58,641 nt of DNA. Source: Streptomyces regalis. GTDB taxonomy: Bacteria > Actinomycetota > Actinomycetes > Streptomycetales > Streptomycetaceae. Position numbers and translations under genes: made by a program. This document shows positions 23,791 to 32,297 of this stretch, piece after piece; within the stretch, counting starts at the first letter, position 1; the number at the start of each line of letters is the position of its first letter. The stretch lies in NCBI RefSeq assembly GCF_001509475.1, contig NZ_LLZG01000362.1:1-58641 (forward strand), in the 5' to 3' direction. The notes beneath the pieces were generated by a model. The model saw only the letters and a list, made by a program, of their open reading frames with translations. It was not told the DNA's origin and made no database searches.

Positions 23791-25632
23791 TCAGACGGGT
23801 TGCGTCACCTCATGCGCGAACTGGGCTTCATACAGCCGCGCGTACGCGCCACCGGCCGCCAACAGCTCCTCGTGCGTGCCCTGTTCGACGATGCGACCCT
23901 GCTCCATGACGAGGATGGTGTCGGCGTCGCGGATGGTGGAGAGCCGGTGGGCGATGACGAAGCTGGTGCGGCCGGTGCGCAGGTCGGACATGGCGTGCTG
24001 GACCAGGGCTTCGGTGCGGGTGTCGACGGAGGACGTGGCCTCGTCGAGGACCAGGATCGACGGCTTGGTGAGGAAGGCACGGGCGATGGTGAGCAGTTGG
24101 CGTTCGCCCGCGCTGAGGTTGGTGCCGTTCTCGTCGAGGAGGGTGTCGTAGCCGTCGGGCAGGGTGCGGATGAAGTGGTCGGCGCGGGCCGCCTTCGCCG
24201 CCGTCACAATCTCCTCGCGCGTGGCGTCGTCCTTGCCGTAGGCGATGTTGGCGGCGATGGTGCCCTCGAAGAGCCAGGTGTCCTGGAGCACCATGCCGAT
24301 GTGGGCGCGCAGTTCCGCGCGGGGCAGGGTGGTGATGTCGGTGCCGTCGAGGGTGATGCGGCCGGCAGTGGGGTCGTAGAAGCGCATCAGCAGGTTGACC
24401 AGGGTGGTCTTGCCGGCGCCGGTGGGGCCGACGATGGCGACGGTCTGGTGCGGGGCGACGGTGAGGGTGAGGTCCTCGATCAGCGGCTCGGCCGGTTCGT
24501 AGCGGAAGGACACCTGCTCGAACTCCACCTTGCCGCTGACCTGTTGGAGGGGCCGCAGCACTGCGGGATCAGGGGTCTGTTCCTCGGCGTCGACGAGCTC
24601 GAAGAGGCGTTCCGCCGACGCGATGCCGGACTGGACGATGTTGACCAGGGCGGCGGCCTGGGTGATGGGGTTGTTGAACTGCAGGGTGTAGGTGATGAAC
24701 GCCTGGATCTCGCCGACCGTCATCGCGCCGGAGGCCACCCGCAGCCCGCCGAGCACGGCGACGGTCACGAAGGTGAGGTGCCCGAGGAAGGCCATGGCGG
24801 GCTCGATGACCCCGGAGAAGAACTGGGCGCGGCGGCCGGCGTCGTAGGCGACGCGGTTGCGCCGGTCGAATTCGCGCTGGGCGTCCTCGCCGCGGCCGAA
24901 GAGCAGCACCTGGTCGTGCCCGGTGAACATCTCCTCGACATGCGCGCCGAGTTCACCGGTGGCCCGCCACTGCCTCGTGAACTCAGGCTGCGAGCGGCGA
25001 CCCAGCAGCCGGGTGACGACCGCGGCCACCGGCAGAGACGCCACCGCGACCAGAGTGAGCACAGGCGACAGCCACAGCATCATCCCGAGTACGCCCACGA
25101 CGCTGAGCAGCGACACCGCGATCTTGGTGAGGAGCTGCTGGAGGGTCAGGGCGATGTTGTCGGCGTCGTTGGTGAGCCGGGAGATGAGGTCGCCGCGCGG
25201 GCGGCGGTCGAGGTAGTTCAGGGGCAGGGTGGCGAGCTTGGCGGACGCCTGCTCGCGCAGGCGGTAGGCGGTGCGCTGGCCGATGTCCTGGGCCAACCGC
25301 CCACGTGCGAAGGCGCAGGACGCCGATACGACGACGAGCACGGCCGCCAGCGCCAACACCTGCCCGACCCGTCCGAAGTCCACTCCGCCGTCGGCCGCTC
25401 CGCGCACGATCAGGTCCGTGGCGTGCCCCAGGACCATCGGCACCGACACGGTCAGCGCCACGCTCACCACGCTCAACACCAGGCACAGGATCAGCAGGTG
25501 CCGGTCGGGGCCCAGGGCGCGCAGCAGCCGTGCGGCAGACCGGCGGAAGTCCTGGGGCTTGGCGGCGCCCGCGGCGTCTTCGGTGTTTTCGGTGGCTTTG
25601 GTGTCTTCCGTGTCTGCGGTCTCGGCCGTCAT
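23791..25632 (-). CDS. ABC exporter half-transporter with intact ATPase site
   Basis: A 613-aa protein from ATG 25632, overlapping the upstream partner by four bases. A charged Glu/Thr/Asp tail precedes six TM helices (residues about 40-330). The nucleotide-binding domain has Walker A GPTGAGKTTLVNL, signature LSAGERQLLTIA, Walker B ILVLDEATSS with the catalytic Glu, and the switch His in IAHRLSTIRD. Paired with a degenerate partner, it forms a likely heterodimeric multidrug exporter of the LmrCD/TM287-288 kind. Confidence 0.9.
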   Translation of the reverse strand: MTAETADTEDTKATENTEDAAGAAKPQDFRRSAARLLRALGPDRHLLILCLVLSVVSVALTVSVPMVLGHATDLIVRGAADGGVDFGRVGQVLALAAVLVVVSASCAFARGRLAQDIGQRTAYRLREQASAKLATLPLNYLDRRPRGDLISRLTNDADNIALTLQQLLTKIAVSLLSVVGVLGMMLWLSPVLTLVAVASLPVAAVVTRLLGRRSQPEFTRQWRATGELGAHVEEMFTGHDQVLLFGRGEDAQREFDRRNRVAYDAGRRAQFFSGVIEPAMAFLGHLTFVTVAVLGGLRVASGAMTVGEIQAFITYTLQFNNPITQAAALVNIVQSGIASAERLFELVDAEEQTPDPAVLRPLQQVSGKVEFEQVSFRYEPAEPLIEDLTLTVAPHQTVAIVGPTGAGKTTLVNLLMRFYDPTAGRITLDGTDITTLPRAELRAHIGMVLQDTWLFEGTIAANIAYGKDDATREEIVTAAKAARADHFIRTLPDGYDTLLDENGTNLSAGERQLLTIARAFLTKPSILVLDEATSSVDTRTEALVQHAMSDLRTGRTSFVIAHRLSTIRDADTILVMEQGRIVEQGTHEELLAAGGAYARLYEAQFAHEVTQPV

Positions 25633-27371
25633 ACGGCCGCCTCCTCAGCGGTCATCTGGGAGAGGACGATCTCCCGGTACGTCGGGCTGGTGTCCATCAG
25701 TTCGCCGTGCGTACCGCTCGCCTCCACGCGACCCTCGTCCAGGACCACGATGCGATCGGCATGGCGGACGGTGGACACGCGCTGGGCGACGATGACGACC
25801 GTCGCACCCGTGGTCCACTCGGCAAGCGCGGCGCGCAGGCGGGCGTCGGTGGCGGCGTCCAGCGCGGAGAAGGAGTCGTCGAAGAGGTACACGTCGGGTC
25901 GGGCCAGTAGTACCCGCGCGATCGCCAGGCGCTGGCGCTGCCCGCCCGACAGGTTGCTGCCGCCCTGTGCGACGGGTGCGTCGAGTCCCTCGGGCAGGGC
26001 TTGGACGAAGTCGCGTGCCTGCGCGGCCTGAAGCGCCTGCCAGAGCTCTTCGTCGGTCGCCTGCGGGCGGCCGTAGCGCAGGGTGGAGGCGAGGGTGCCG
26101 GAGAAGAGATACGGCTTCTGCGACACCAGTCCGACCGTCGATGCGAGGGTGGCCCGGTCCAGCTCGCGTACGTCGGCACCGCCGACGAGGACCTGTCCCT
26201 CGGTCGCGTCGAACAACCGGGGTAGCAGGTGCAGCAGCGTCGTCTTGCCGCTGCCGGTCGAGCCGACGACAGCGACGGTCTCGCCGGGCCGGGCGGTGAG
26301 CGACACCCCGCGCAGGACGGGCTCCTCTGCGCCGGGGTAGCGGAAGCCGACGTCGCACAGCTCCATACGGCCGGGCGCGGGCGGCTCTGTGACCGGTGAG
26401 GCGGGCAGGGTCAGGCTGCTGCCGGTGTCGAGGACGTCGCGGATGCGCGTCGCGCACACGCTCGCCCGGGGCGACAGCAGGAAGGCCATCATCGCCATCA
26501 TCACGGCCTGCAGGATCTGCGTGAGGTACTGCAGGAACGCGATCAGCGTCCCGGCCTGCATCCCGCCCCCGGCGACCCGGTGCCCGCCGAACCACAGCAC
26601 CGCGATCCCCGAGAACTCCATGATCAGCATGGCGGTGGGCATCCCTAACGCCTGCAACCGCCCCAGCCGCAGGCCCACGTCCAGCAGGTCCCGGTTGACC
26701 TCGGCGAACCGCTCCTGCTCGTGCCGGTCGCGCACGAAGGCCCGTACGACCCGGATTCCTGTGATCTGCTCGCGGACCACCTTGGTGACCCGGTCCACCC
26801 GCTGCTGCAACGAGGCCGACAGCGGCATCTGGCGTCCGAAGATCACGCCCATGGCGCAGGTCAGCACGGGCAGCACCACGACCAGCAGCAAGGACAGCGG
26901 CGCGTCCAGACCCACCGCCATCACCAACGCGCCCACGCCCATCACCGGGGCGGCGATGACCAGCGTGAACACCAGCACCACCAGGGTCTGGATCTGCTGC
27001 ACGTCGTTGGTGGTCCGGGTGATCAGCGAGGCGGCACCGAAGCGCCCGACCTCCCGCACCGAGAAGGTCCGTACGCGTGCGAAGACCTGCGCCCGCAGAT
27101 CCCGCCCCAGCGCCGTCGCCGTACGTGCGCTCAGGTACACGGCCACGGCAGCGCACGTCATCTGCAGCAGCGTCACACCGAGCATCACGCCGCCGACCCG
27201 CAGCACGTGCCCCGTATCGCCGGCCAGCACTCCGTGGTTGATGGCGTCGGCGTTCAGCGTCGGCAGGTACAACGTCGCGGTGATCTGGACCAGTTGCAGG
27301 ACGGCGATCGCGGCGACGGCACGGGCGTAGGGGCGAAGACCGGCAGCCAGTATTCGTAACAGCACGCTCAC
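25629..27371 (-). CDS. ABC exporter half-transporter with degenerate ATPase site
   Basis: A 580-aa protein from GTG 27371 (VSVLLRILAAGLRPYARA) after GGAGGA. Six TM helices, then an ABC domain with Walker A GSTGSGKTTLLHL and signature LSGGQRQRLAIA. The Walker B is VYLFDDSFSALD, so the catalytic Glu is Asp, and the switch His is Gln in VAQRVSTVRHAD. These two changes mark the non-hydrolysing subunit of heterodimeric exporters. Probably co-transcribed with the intact subunit and controlled by the divergent TetR. Confidence 0.9.
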   Translation of the reverse strand: MSVLLRILAAGLRPYARAVAAIAVLQLVQITATLYLPTLNADAINHGVLAGDTGHVLRVGGVMLGVTLLQMTCAAVAVYLSARTATALGRDLRAQVFARVRTFSVREVGRFGAASLITRTTNDVQQIQTLVVLVFTLVIAAPVMGVGALVMAVGLDAPLSLLLVVVLPVLTCAMGVIFGRQMPLSASLQQRVDRVTKVVREQITGIRVVRAFVRDRHEQERFAEVNRDLLDVGLRLGRLQALGMPTAMLIMEFSGIAVLWFGGHRVAGGGMQAGTLIAFLQYLTQILQAVMMAMMAFLLSPRASVCATRIRDVLDTGSSLTLPASPVTEPPAPGRMELCDVGFRYPGAEEPVLRGVSLTARPGETVAVVGSTGSGKTTLLHLLPRLFDATEGQVLVGGADVRELDRATLASTVGLVSQKPYLFSGTLASTLRYGRPQATDEELWQALQAAQARDFVQALPEGLDAPVAQGGSNLSGGQRQRLAIARVLLARPDVYLFDDSFSALDAATDARLRAALAEWTTGATVVIVAQRVSTVRHADRIVVLDEGRVEASGTHGELMDTSPTYREIVLSQMTAEEAAV

Positions 27372-27420
27372 TCGGGGCTGTCCTCCTCGGACCGGGCATC
27401 GGCAGGACACTCGAAGAAAA

Positions 27421-27443
27421 TGGCACCGAGTGGCAGTATGCCA
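27421..27443. promoter_or_regulatory. Probable TetR operator between the ABC and tetR genes
   Basis: TGGCA occurs at 27421 and 27431, and the inverted TGCCA at 27439, in the 128-bp divergent region, giving an ATGGCA...TGCCAT palindrome. Typical of a TetR site covering both promoters. Confidence 0.45.
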
Positions 27444-27499
27444 TGAGGGGCGGTAACGCATCAGGGGCTTTTTCTCGCCGGAGCCTTAAGGTGACGTGC

Positions 27500-28153
27500 A
27501 TGGCGACCCCGACCCCCGACCGCGCCCTCCCCCTGCGCGAGCGCAAGAAGCAGCGCACCTTCCGCGCCCTGGCCGACGTGGCCCTGGCCCGCTTCACGGA
27601 GCGGGGGTTCGACGAGGTGACCCTCGAGGAGATCGTCGACGAGGTGGAGATCTCCAAGCGGACCTTCTTCCGCTACTACTCCTCCAAGGAGTCGGTCGCT
27701 CTTGCCGCCGAGGCCGAACTGTGGCTCGCTTACGTAGCGGAGTTCACGGCGACCGACCTGCACGGCGACGTCCTCACTGCCCTGCGCACCGCCCTGACCA
27801 CCGCCATCACCGGCATGGACGAGGACTGGCCCCGCCGCTTCCTGGCCACCCGTCGCCTGGTCGCCGGCCACAACGGCCTGCGCAAACACAGCCTCGTCAT
27901 GGCCGCCCACCACCAGGAGCAGATCGTCGAGCAACTCGAGGCCAAGCTCGGCCGGGACGGCCGCGAGGACGTGCGCCTCCGCCTCCTCGGCGAGATCGTC
28001 TTCGGCGCCTACCGAGTCGGCGCCAAGAACTGGACCGCCGGCCGCGGCAAGGGAGCCGGCAGTCGCGGCAAGGGCGGACGCGCGACACTCTCCGCCCGCG
28101 TGGGCGAGGCGTTCGACGCCGTTTCCGACGCGGTCGCACTGGCCGCCGACTGA
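27500..28153 (+). CDS. TetR-family regulator of the ABC exporter
   Basis: A 217-aa protein from ATG 27500 (MATPTPDRALPLRERKKQRT). The DNA-binding part reads RALADVALARFTERGFDEVTLEEI-VDEVEISKRTFFRYY, the usual TetR helix-turn-helix. The C-terminal domain begins near residue 70 and has a Gly/Lys/Arg-rich insertion (RGKGAGSRGKGGRATLSAR). Divergent from the ABC operon. It is the last cargo-type gene before the integrase. Confidence 0.85.
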   Translation: MATPTPDRALPLRERKKQRTFRALADVALARFTERGFDEVTLEEIVDEVEISKRTFFRYYSSKESVALAAEAELWLAYVAEFTATDLHGDVLTALRTALTTAITGMDEDWPRRFLATRRLVAGHNGLRKHSLVMAAHHQEQIVEQLEAKLGRDGREDVRLRLLGEIVFGAYRVGAKNWTAGRGKGAGSRGKGGRATLSARVGEAFDAVSDAVALAAD

Positions 28154-28193
28154 CGCTGCCTGCCCTCATGCGGGCACCAGGAATCAGCGGACG

Positions 28194-28219
28194 GCGGACA
28201 GCCACGGCCGGCTGTCCGC
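28194..28219. terminator. Perfect 10-bp hairpin after the tetR gene
   Basis: GCGGACAGCC and GGCTGTCCGC enclose 6 nt. A second GGCTGTCCG follows at once. It ends the tetR transcript and lies near the presumed left edge of the mobilizable element. Confidence 0.6.
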
Positions 28220-28314
28220 GGCTGTCCGATGCGTGGCAGGTCAGGGAGACCCGAGGATCCAGCCGAGTCCGAGCCCGGCCAAGCTGTCTGAACGCCGCAC
28301 GCGAATACGGTGGT

Positions 28315-29463
28315 CTACGCCTCGCGGACACTGTGCCGGTCGCCAGCTGCCTCGTGGAGCTGTGCGCGTACCTCGGCGTCGATCCCCTGCGCCAGCCTCC
28401 GCTGATGCTTCACCGTCGAGTGCTGGTAGATCAGCTGGGCCCGCTCCGAGGACTGGCCGGCGCGGACCATGAGGTCCTTCAGCTTGGCGCCGGTGTCGGC
28501 GGCGAGGGTGTTGCCGGTGTGCCGGAGGTCGTAGAAGCGGAAGTTGTCCGGCATGCCGACCTTGGTGCGGGCCTTGCGCCACTTCCGGCCGAAGGTCGAC
28601 CGGCGGAACGGGGCGCCCTTCTCACCCACGAACAAAAGGCCGTCGCGCTCCTTCTCGGCGAACCACTGAAGGTGTCGCCGCAGCTCCGGGGCCATGAAGT
28701 CGGGCAGGTACACGGTGCGCTTGCCCGCGCGGGTCTTGGGGTCGCCGGTGACCCGCCTGCCGTTCGTCAGCTCGGGGGACGCGTGCGTGACGCGTAGCGA
28801 GCATTCGTCGAGATCGACACTGTGACGGCGCAGTTCGGCCAGTTCCTCCGGGCGAAGGGAGGCGAAGGCGCCGAGCAGGACCATCAGACGCCAGCGCGGG
28901 CCCATGGCATCGGCAAGGTAAGACCTGCTCGATGGTAGCGGTGGGGCGCTCGTCGGCCTCCTCCTTGCCTGCGCCCTTGATGCGGCACGGTTGTTGGTCA
29001 GCAGGTCGTCGTCGACCGCTGTCTGCAGGATGGCCTTCAGCAGCCGGTACGACTTGGCGACCGTGGTGGCACCGGTCGCCTTCAAACGCTCGGCCCTCCA
29101 TGTGCGGACGGAGGGCGGGGTGACCTCGTCCAGGTTCTTGCCGCCGAAGGTGGGCAGGATGTGCAGGCGCAGCAGGCCGTCGTAGCGGTCGACCGTGGTC
29201 GGGGCCAGGCCGCGCTCCTCCGTCCAACGGAGTGCGTACTTCTCGAAGTTGACCGCTCCGGCATCCGGGTCACGCCAGACGTTGCGCTCGATGTCAGCGC
29301 GGACGAGGTTAAGCCAGTCCTGGGCGTCGGACTTTGTCTCGAAGGTCTCCGGGGCGGTGTACCGCTCGCCGTCGGGTCCGATGTAGCGGGCCTGCCACCG
29401 GCACGAGGCCAACTTTCGCACCGTGCCGAACTCGCGCCGCCGCTGCGGCTTGCGTCCCGCCAT
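28315..29463 (-). CDS. int: Tyrosine recombinase/integrase 1, with a scrambled internal segment
   Basis: A 382-aa frame from ATG 29463, which overlaps the xis stop (TGATG). N-terminal AP2-like arm-binding part (ARYIGPDGERYTAPETFETK), SAM-like core-binding part, then the catalytic domain: Arg in SLRPEELAEL, FYDLRHTGNTL (box II, Tyr for the first His) and nucleophile Tyr in AQLIYQHST. Between about 28920 and 28990 the reading is shifted. The neighbouring frame restores PCRIKGAGKEEADERPTATI, which matches integrase 2, so one deletion near 28989 and one insertion near 28921 scramble about 23 residues. This may inactivate it or be a sequence error. It belongs with the element to its right. Confidence 0.85.
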   Translation of the reverse strand: MAGRKPQRRREFGTVRKLASCRWQARYIGPDGERYTAPETFETKSDAQDWLNLVRADIERNVWRDPDAGAVNFEKYALRWTEERGLAPTTVDRYDGLLRLHILPTFGGKNLDEVTPPSVRTWRAERLKATGATTVAKSYRLLKAILQTAVDDDLLTNNRAASRAQARRRPTSAPPLPSSRSYLADAMGPRWRLMVLLGAFASLRPEELAELRRHSVDLDECSLRVTHASPELTNGRRVTGDPKTRAGKRTVYLPDFMAPELRRHLQWFAEKERDGLLFVGEKGAPFRRSTFGRKWRKARTKVGMPDNFRFYDLRHTGNTLAADTGAKLKDLMVRAGQSSERAQLIYQHSTVKHQRRLAQGIDAEVRAQLHEAAGDRHSVREA

Positions 29464-29675
29464 CAGGCCGCCTTCCCGTAGCGGGCACGGATGCGGCGGA
29501 CCGGCTCGACGGTGCGCGCCTCGACGTACTCGGCGACCGCGCTCTCGGGGATGCGGACGGGGCGTCCGAGCTTGACGTAGCGGATGCGGCGCTCGGCGAT
29601 GAGGCGCCGGACGAAGCGCTCGCCTGTGCCGAGAATCTCGCCAGCCTCGGCCACTGTGAGGAGGCGGTCAGCCAT
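29463..29675 (-). CDS. xis: Excisionase / AlpA-like helix-turn-helix protein
   Basis: A 70-aa protein from ATG 29675 with a short winged helix-turn-helix (LLTVAEAGEILGTGERFVRR then YVKLGRPVRIPESAVAEYV), the HTH_17/MerR-like fold used by excisionases. It overlaps the integrase start, so the two are translationally coupled, the standard xis-int pair of actinobacterial integrative elements. It is expected to bend att DNA and favour excision. Confidence 0.85.
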   Translation of the reverse strand: MADRLLTVAEAGEILGTGERFVRRLIAERRIRYVKLGRPVRIPESAVAEYVEARTVEPVRRIRARYGKAA

Positions 29676-29803
29676 TCACGATCACCTCCTTCGGGGTGAG
29701 GCGCTGGGTACGGGGAAGAGCGTGGGCTATCGCGGGGTAGGGCAAGTGCGATGAATCCTTACGTCGGTGGAGGGTGCTCGGGGAGCGGCGCCGGCGGCTC
29801 GTC

Positions 29804-30061
29804 TCAGGTGGCGCTTGGTCCTCGCAGCAACACGAGGGGCGAGACGGCAAGGGCTTCGGCGATGGCGGCGAGGTCGTCGACGTCGCAGCGCCGCTGGGCA
29901 CGTTCGATTCGGGACAGCATCGTGTTGGACATCGGACGGCCGAGGGCCGTGACGCGGTCTGCCAACTGACGCTGAGCAAGACCGCGTTGGGTGCGGATGA
30001 TTTCGATGGTGCGGGCCGCCCGTATACCTGCCGGGCCGATTTCCAATGAGCGTGCTGCCAT
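29804..30061 (-). CDS. Xre-family repressor-like helix-turn-helix protein
   Basis: An 85-aa protein from ATG 30061, preferred because TGGAGCC precedes it; an ATG seven codons upstream is also in frame. The HTH reads GLAQRQLADRVTALGRPMSNTMLSRIERAQRRC. It lies between xis and the replication initiator and faces away from the latter, the position of the master repressor in such elements. Three copies of an ACCGG(C/G)GATCG motif in the divergent region are its likely operators. Confidence 0.75.
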   Translation of the reverse strand: MAARSLEIGPAGIRAARTIEIIRTQRGLAQRQLADRVTALGRPMSNTMLSRIERAQRRCDVDDLAAIAEALAVSPLVLLRGPSAT

Positions 30062-30572
30062 GGCTCCATTTGTAGCGTCCATTCACCGGTTTGGTTAACC
30101 GGCGATCGTCGTCTATGTTGCGCTCCGCAGCTCGACGCGAAGCGGTTTACCGGGGATCGGGAAGTACCGAAAACCGGCACATCAATCGACACTCCAAGGA
30201 TGCTCTGACGTGGGGTGTTGTGTTGTAGCTTCCCCCTCGGCGGTACGTCAACGGCTTCCCGATGTAATGCTTCCGGCTTCATCTGACGGAGCATTATTTC
30301 GGCGACCGGCGATCGTGCCCTACAGTTTTGGGACCGCCCTCCACCGCCTTCTTTTTCGGGAGCCTTTCTGCCGTGAGAGATTGCGCGGGATTGGGCTGGA
30401 CTTGCGCGACCCAGGTGTGGCTATGTTGACGACACCCCCGGAAAGCGCGAGCGGACATCAGTGCGCCCCGCGCCGATGGCCGGCCAACTCCCCCTCCCCT
30501 GACGCCCGTACCGCCCTTCGACGGTGAGCCGTGGGCTCCTGCCCGCCTGCACCGAGTGAGGAATCGCCCCTC
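30062..30572. promoter_or_regulatory. Divergent control region of the mobilizable element with repeated sites
   Basis: A 511-bp gap without a convincing gene. (A/T/G)ACCGG(C/G)GATCG occurs at 30097-30108, 30148-30159 and 30304-30315. The first lies in a CCGGTT-N5-AACCGG inverted repeat. Less exact GGTTTACCGG and AAAACCGG pieces lie between. The layout suggests repressor operators controlling both the repressor and replication genes. Confidence 0.5.
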
Positions 30573-31514
30573 TTGGCCCGAATCCGCACCATCAAGCCCG
30601 AAGCCTTCGTCTCCGAGTCCCTGGCCGCCGTCTCACTGACCGCCGAGCGCACCTTCCTCGGCCTGCTCACCCAGGCCGACGACCAGGGCCGCCACCGCGA
30701 CCACGCCGCGATCATCGCCGGGCAGCTGTGGGTCCTACGCCCCGAACACGGGCCCTCGGACGTCGAGAAAGACCTCGCTCAGCTCGCCGACGCCGGACTG
30801 ATCTGCCGCTACGCAGGGCCGGACGACAAGCGGCACCTGCACATCGTCACCTGGCACCAGCACCAGAAGATCAACCGGCCCAGCAAGAGCCGCCTACCGG
30901 CCTGCCCACGCCACGACGCCACCGCCGGCACTGCGCCGGGTGTCGCCGCGCTGGCTGCGAGGGCTGGCATCACGGAGCCGTCACCGCAGCCGCACGGAAC
31001 TCTCCGTGAAGGCTCCGGAGAAGTACGCCAGCCCGCGCTGAATCCCCGCACAGATGACGAAGTTGCAGGTCAGAGCGATTTCACGGAGCCCTCCGTGAGG
31101 GAGCGCGGAGCACTCCGTGAGGCGGCAGTGACAACTCACGGTACGGATCTAGGACCTAGGATCATGGATCTAGGAGATACCCCTTCGGGGGGCGCGAGCG
31201 CCCCCGCGCCCGACACCGTCTCGGCTCAGCAACTCATTCGCGAATACGTCGCCGGGTGCAACCACCGCCCGCCGAGCGACTTCCTGGGCCACCTCAGCCG
31301 GGTGGTGAAGAAGCTGCTCGACGAGGGCATCGCCCCCGCCCACATCAGGGCCGGACTTGAACGCCACCGCGCCAAGGGCCTGCACCCCAGCACCCTGCCG
31401 AGCCTCGTCCACGAGGCCATGAACGCGACTCCCGCCACACCGACCGCGCCGGTTGTCCACAGGGCGTGGACGAACCCGACCGATGTCGAAGCCGCCTTCG
31501 GAGGTGACCTCTGA
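30573..31514 (+). CDS. Replication initiator-like protein (phage replisome-organiser type)
   Basis: A 313-aa protein from TTG 30573 (LARIRTIKPEAFVSESLAAV), with GTGAGG upstream. Residues 1-110 form a winged-helix DNA-binding domain (LTAERTFLGLLTQADDQGRH; LAQLADAGLICRY). A disordered linker follows, and the C-terminal part (LIREYVAGCNHRPPSDFLGH) looks like a helicase-loader-contacting domain. An ATPase gene overlaps its stop, so the order matches lambda O and P. The linker DNA itself carries short repeats that may be the origin. Similar genes occur in Streptomyces prophages and integrative elements. Confidence 0.7.
   Translation: MARIRTIKPEAFVSESLAAVSLTAERTFLGLLTQADDQGRHRDHAAIIAGQLWVLRPEHGPSDVEKDLAQLADAGLICRYAGPDDKRHLHIVTWHQHQKINRPSKSRLPACPRHDATAGTAPGVAALAARAGITEPSPQPHGTLREGSGEVRQPALNPRTDDEVAGQSDFTEPSVRERGALREAAVTTHGTDLGPRIMDLGDTPSGGASAPAPDTVSAQQLIREYVAGCNHRPPSDFLGHLSRVVKKLLDEGIAPAHIRAGLERHRAKGLHPSTLPSLVHEAMNATPATPTAPVVHRAWTNPTDVEAAFGGDL
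31145..31175 (+). repeat. CTAG-containing repeats inside the initiator gene (possible origin iterons)
   Basis: GGATCTAGGA occurs at 31145-31154 and 31166-31175, with CCTAGGATC between. This puts three CTAG tetramers, normally very rare in Streptomyces, within 25 bp. They encode a DLGPRIMDLGD peptide in the linker of the initiator. Lambda-type initiators carry their origin repeats in the same place. Confidence 0.45.
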
Positions 31515-32209
31515 CCGCCGCCCTCACCCGAGAACCCCGCCGGGTCGGCGCGATCGCCGACCGGCTCGACGGCATCCTGGCCGGTCGCGGCATCGACCCC
31601 TCCACCGTCGCCGCCGAGGAGCCGCAGGCCGAGCCCGTCACCGCGCTGGAGCTCGCCGACGCCCGGATTCCTGCCCGCTACCGGCGTGCCTTGGCCGACT
31701 ACCCGCAGGTCATCGCCTGGGCCGACGAGATCGCCCGCGCCGGACGTCCCGGCCCCGGTGGACCCGGCATCGCCGAAGGCCCGTCGCTGCTGATCGCCGG
31801 CCCCACCGGCACCGGCAAGACCTACCAGGCGTACGGCGCCGTCCGAACCCTCCTCGGCCGTGGCGTCCGCCTGCGCTGGGAAGCGACCACCAGCGCCGAT
31901 CTGCACGCGCGCCTGCGTCCCCGTGCCGGGCACGACGCCGAACGGGACCTGCAGACGCTCGTCCGCTGCCCGCTGCTGCTCCTGGACGACCTCGGCGCGG
32001 CCAAGACCAGCGAATGGACCGAGGAGCTCACCTACCGGCTGATCAACCACCGGTACGAGCACACGCTCCCCACCCTCATCACCACCAACCTCCCCACCGC
32101 CGAGCTACGCACCGCGCTCGGCGACCGCGTCGCCTCCCGCCTCGCCGAGATGACCGAACGCGTCATCCTCACCGGCCCCGACCGACGCCGCACCGCACCC
32201 GCCGCCTGA
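31511..32209 (+). CDS. DnaC/IstB-like helicase-loader ATPase (CTG start)
   Basis: A 232-aa protein. No ATG/GTG/TTG exists in frame after the preceding stop until well inside the protein. CTG 31511 has a perfect GGAGGTGA 3-5 bp upstream and overlaps the TGA of the initiator gene, so it is the best start. Walker A is AGPTGTGKTYQAYGAV (residue about 97), Walker B LLLLDDLGAAKTSEWTEE, sensor LITTNL, then RLAEMTERVIL. The fold is AAA+ of the DnaC type. With the initiator it would load the host helicase. Confidence 0.8.
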   Translation: MTAALTREPRRVGAIADRLDGILAGRGIDPSTVAAEEPQAEPVTALELADARIPARYRRALADYPQVIAWADEIARAGRPGPGGPGIAEGPSLLIAGPTGTGKTYQAYGAVRTLLGRGVRLRWEATTSADLHARLRPRAGHDAERDLQTLVRCPLLLLDDLGAAKTSEWTEELTYRLINHRYEHTLPTLITTNLPTAELRTALGDRVASRLAEMTERVILTGPDRRRTAPAA

Positions 32210-32297
32210 CGGCAGCCCGCGTCTCCCCCTCCCTTCCCCTCACCCCGCCCGCGCGCAGGCATGCCCTCGCACGCGCGAGCCCTAGGAGAGCCCCTGC

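Noticed and set aside
23800..26031. 743-codon plus-strand frame
   Set aside because: Antisense reading of the two ABC exporter genes.
28230..28262. A fourth att site left of integrase 1
   Set aside because: CAGGTCAGGGAGACCCG resembles the sequence that follows the att cores, but the 46-bp tRNA core itself is absent, so I do not call an att site.
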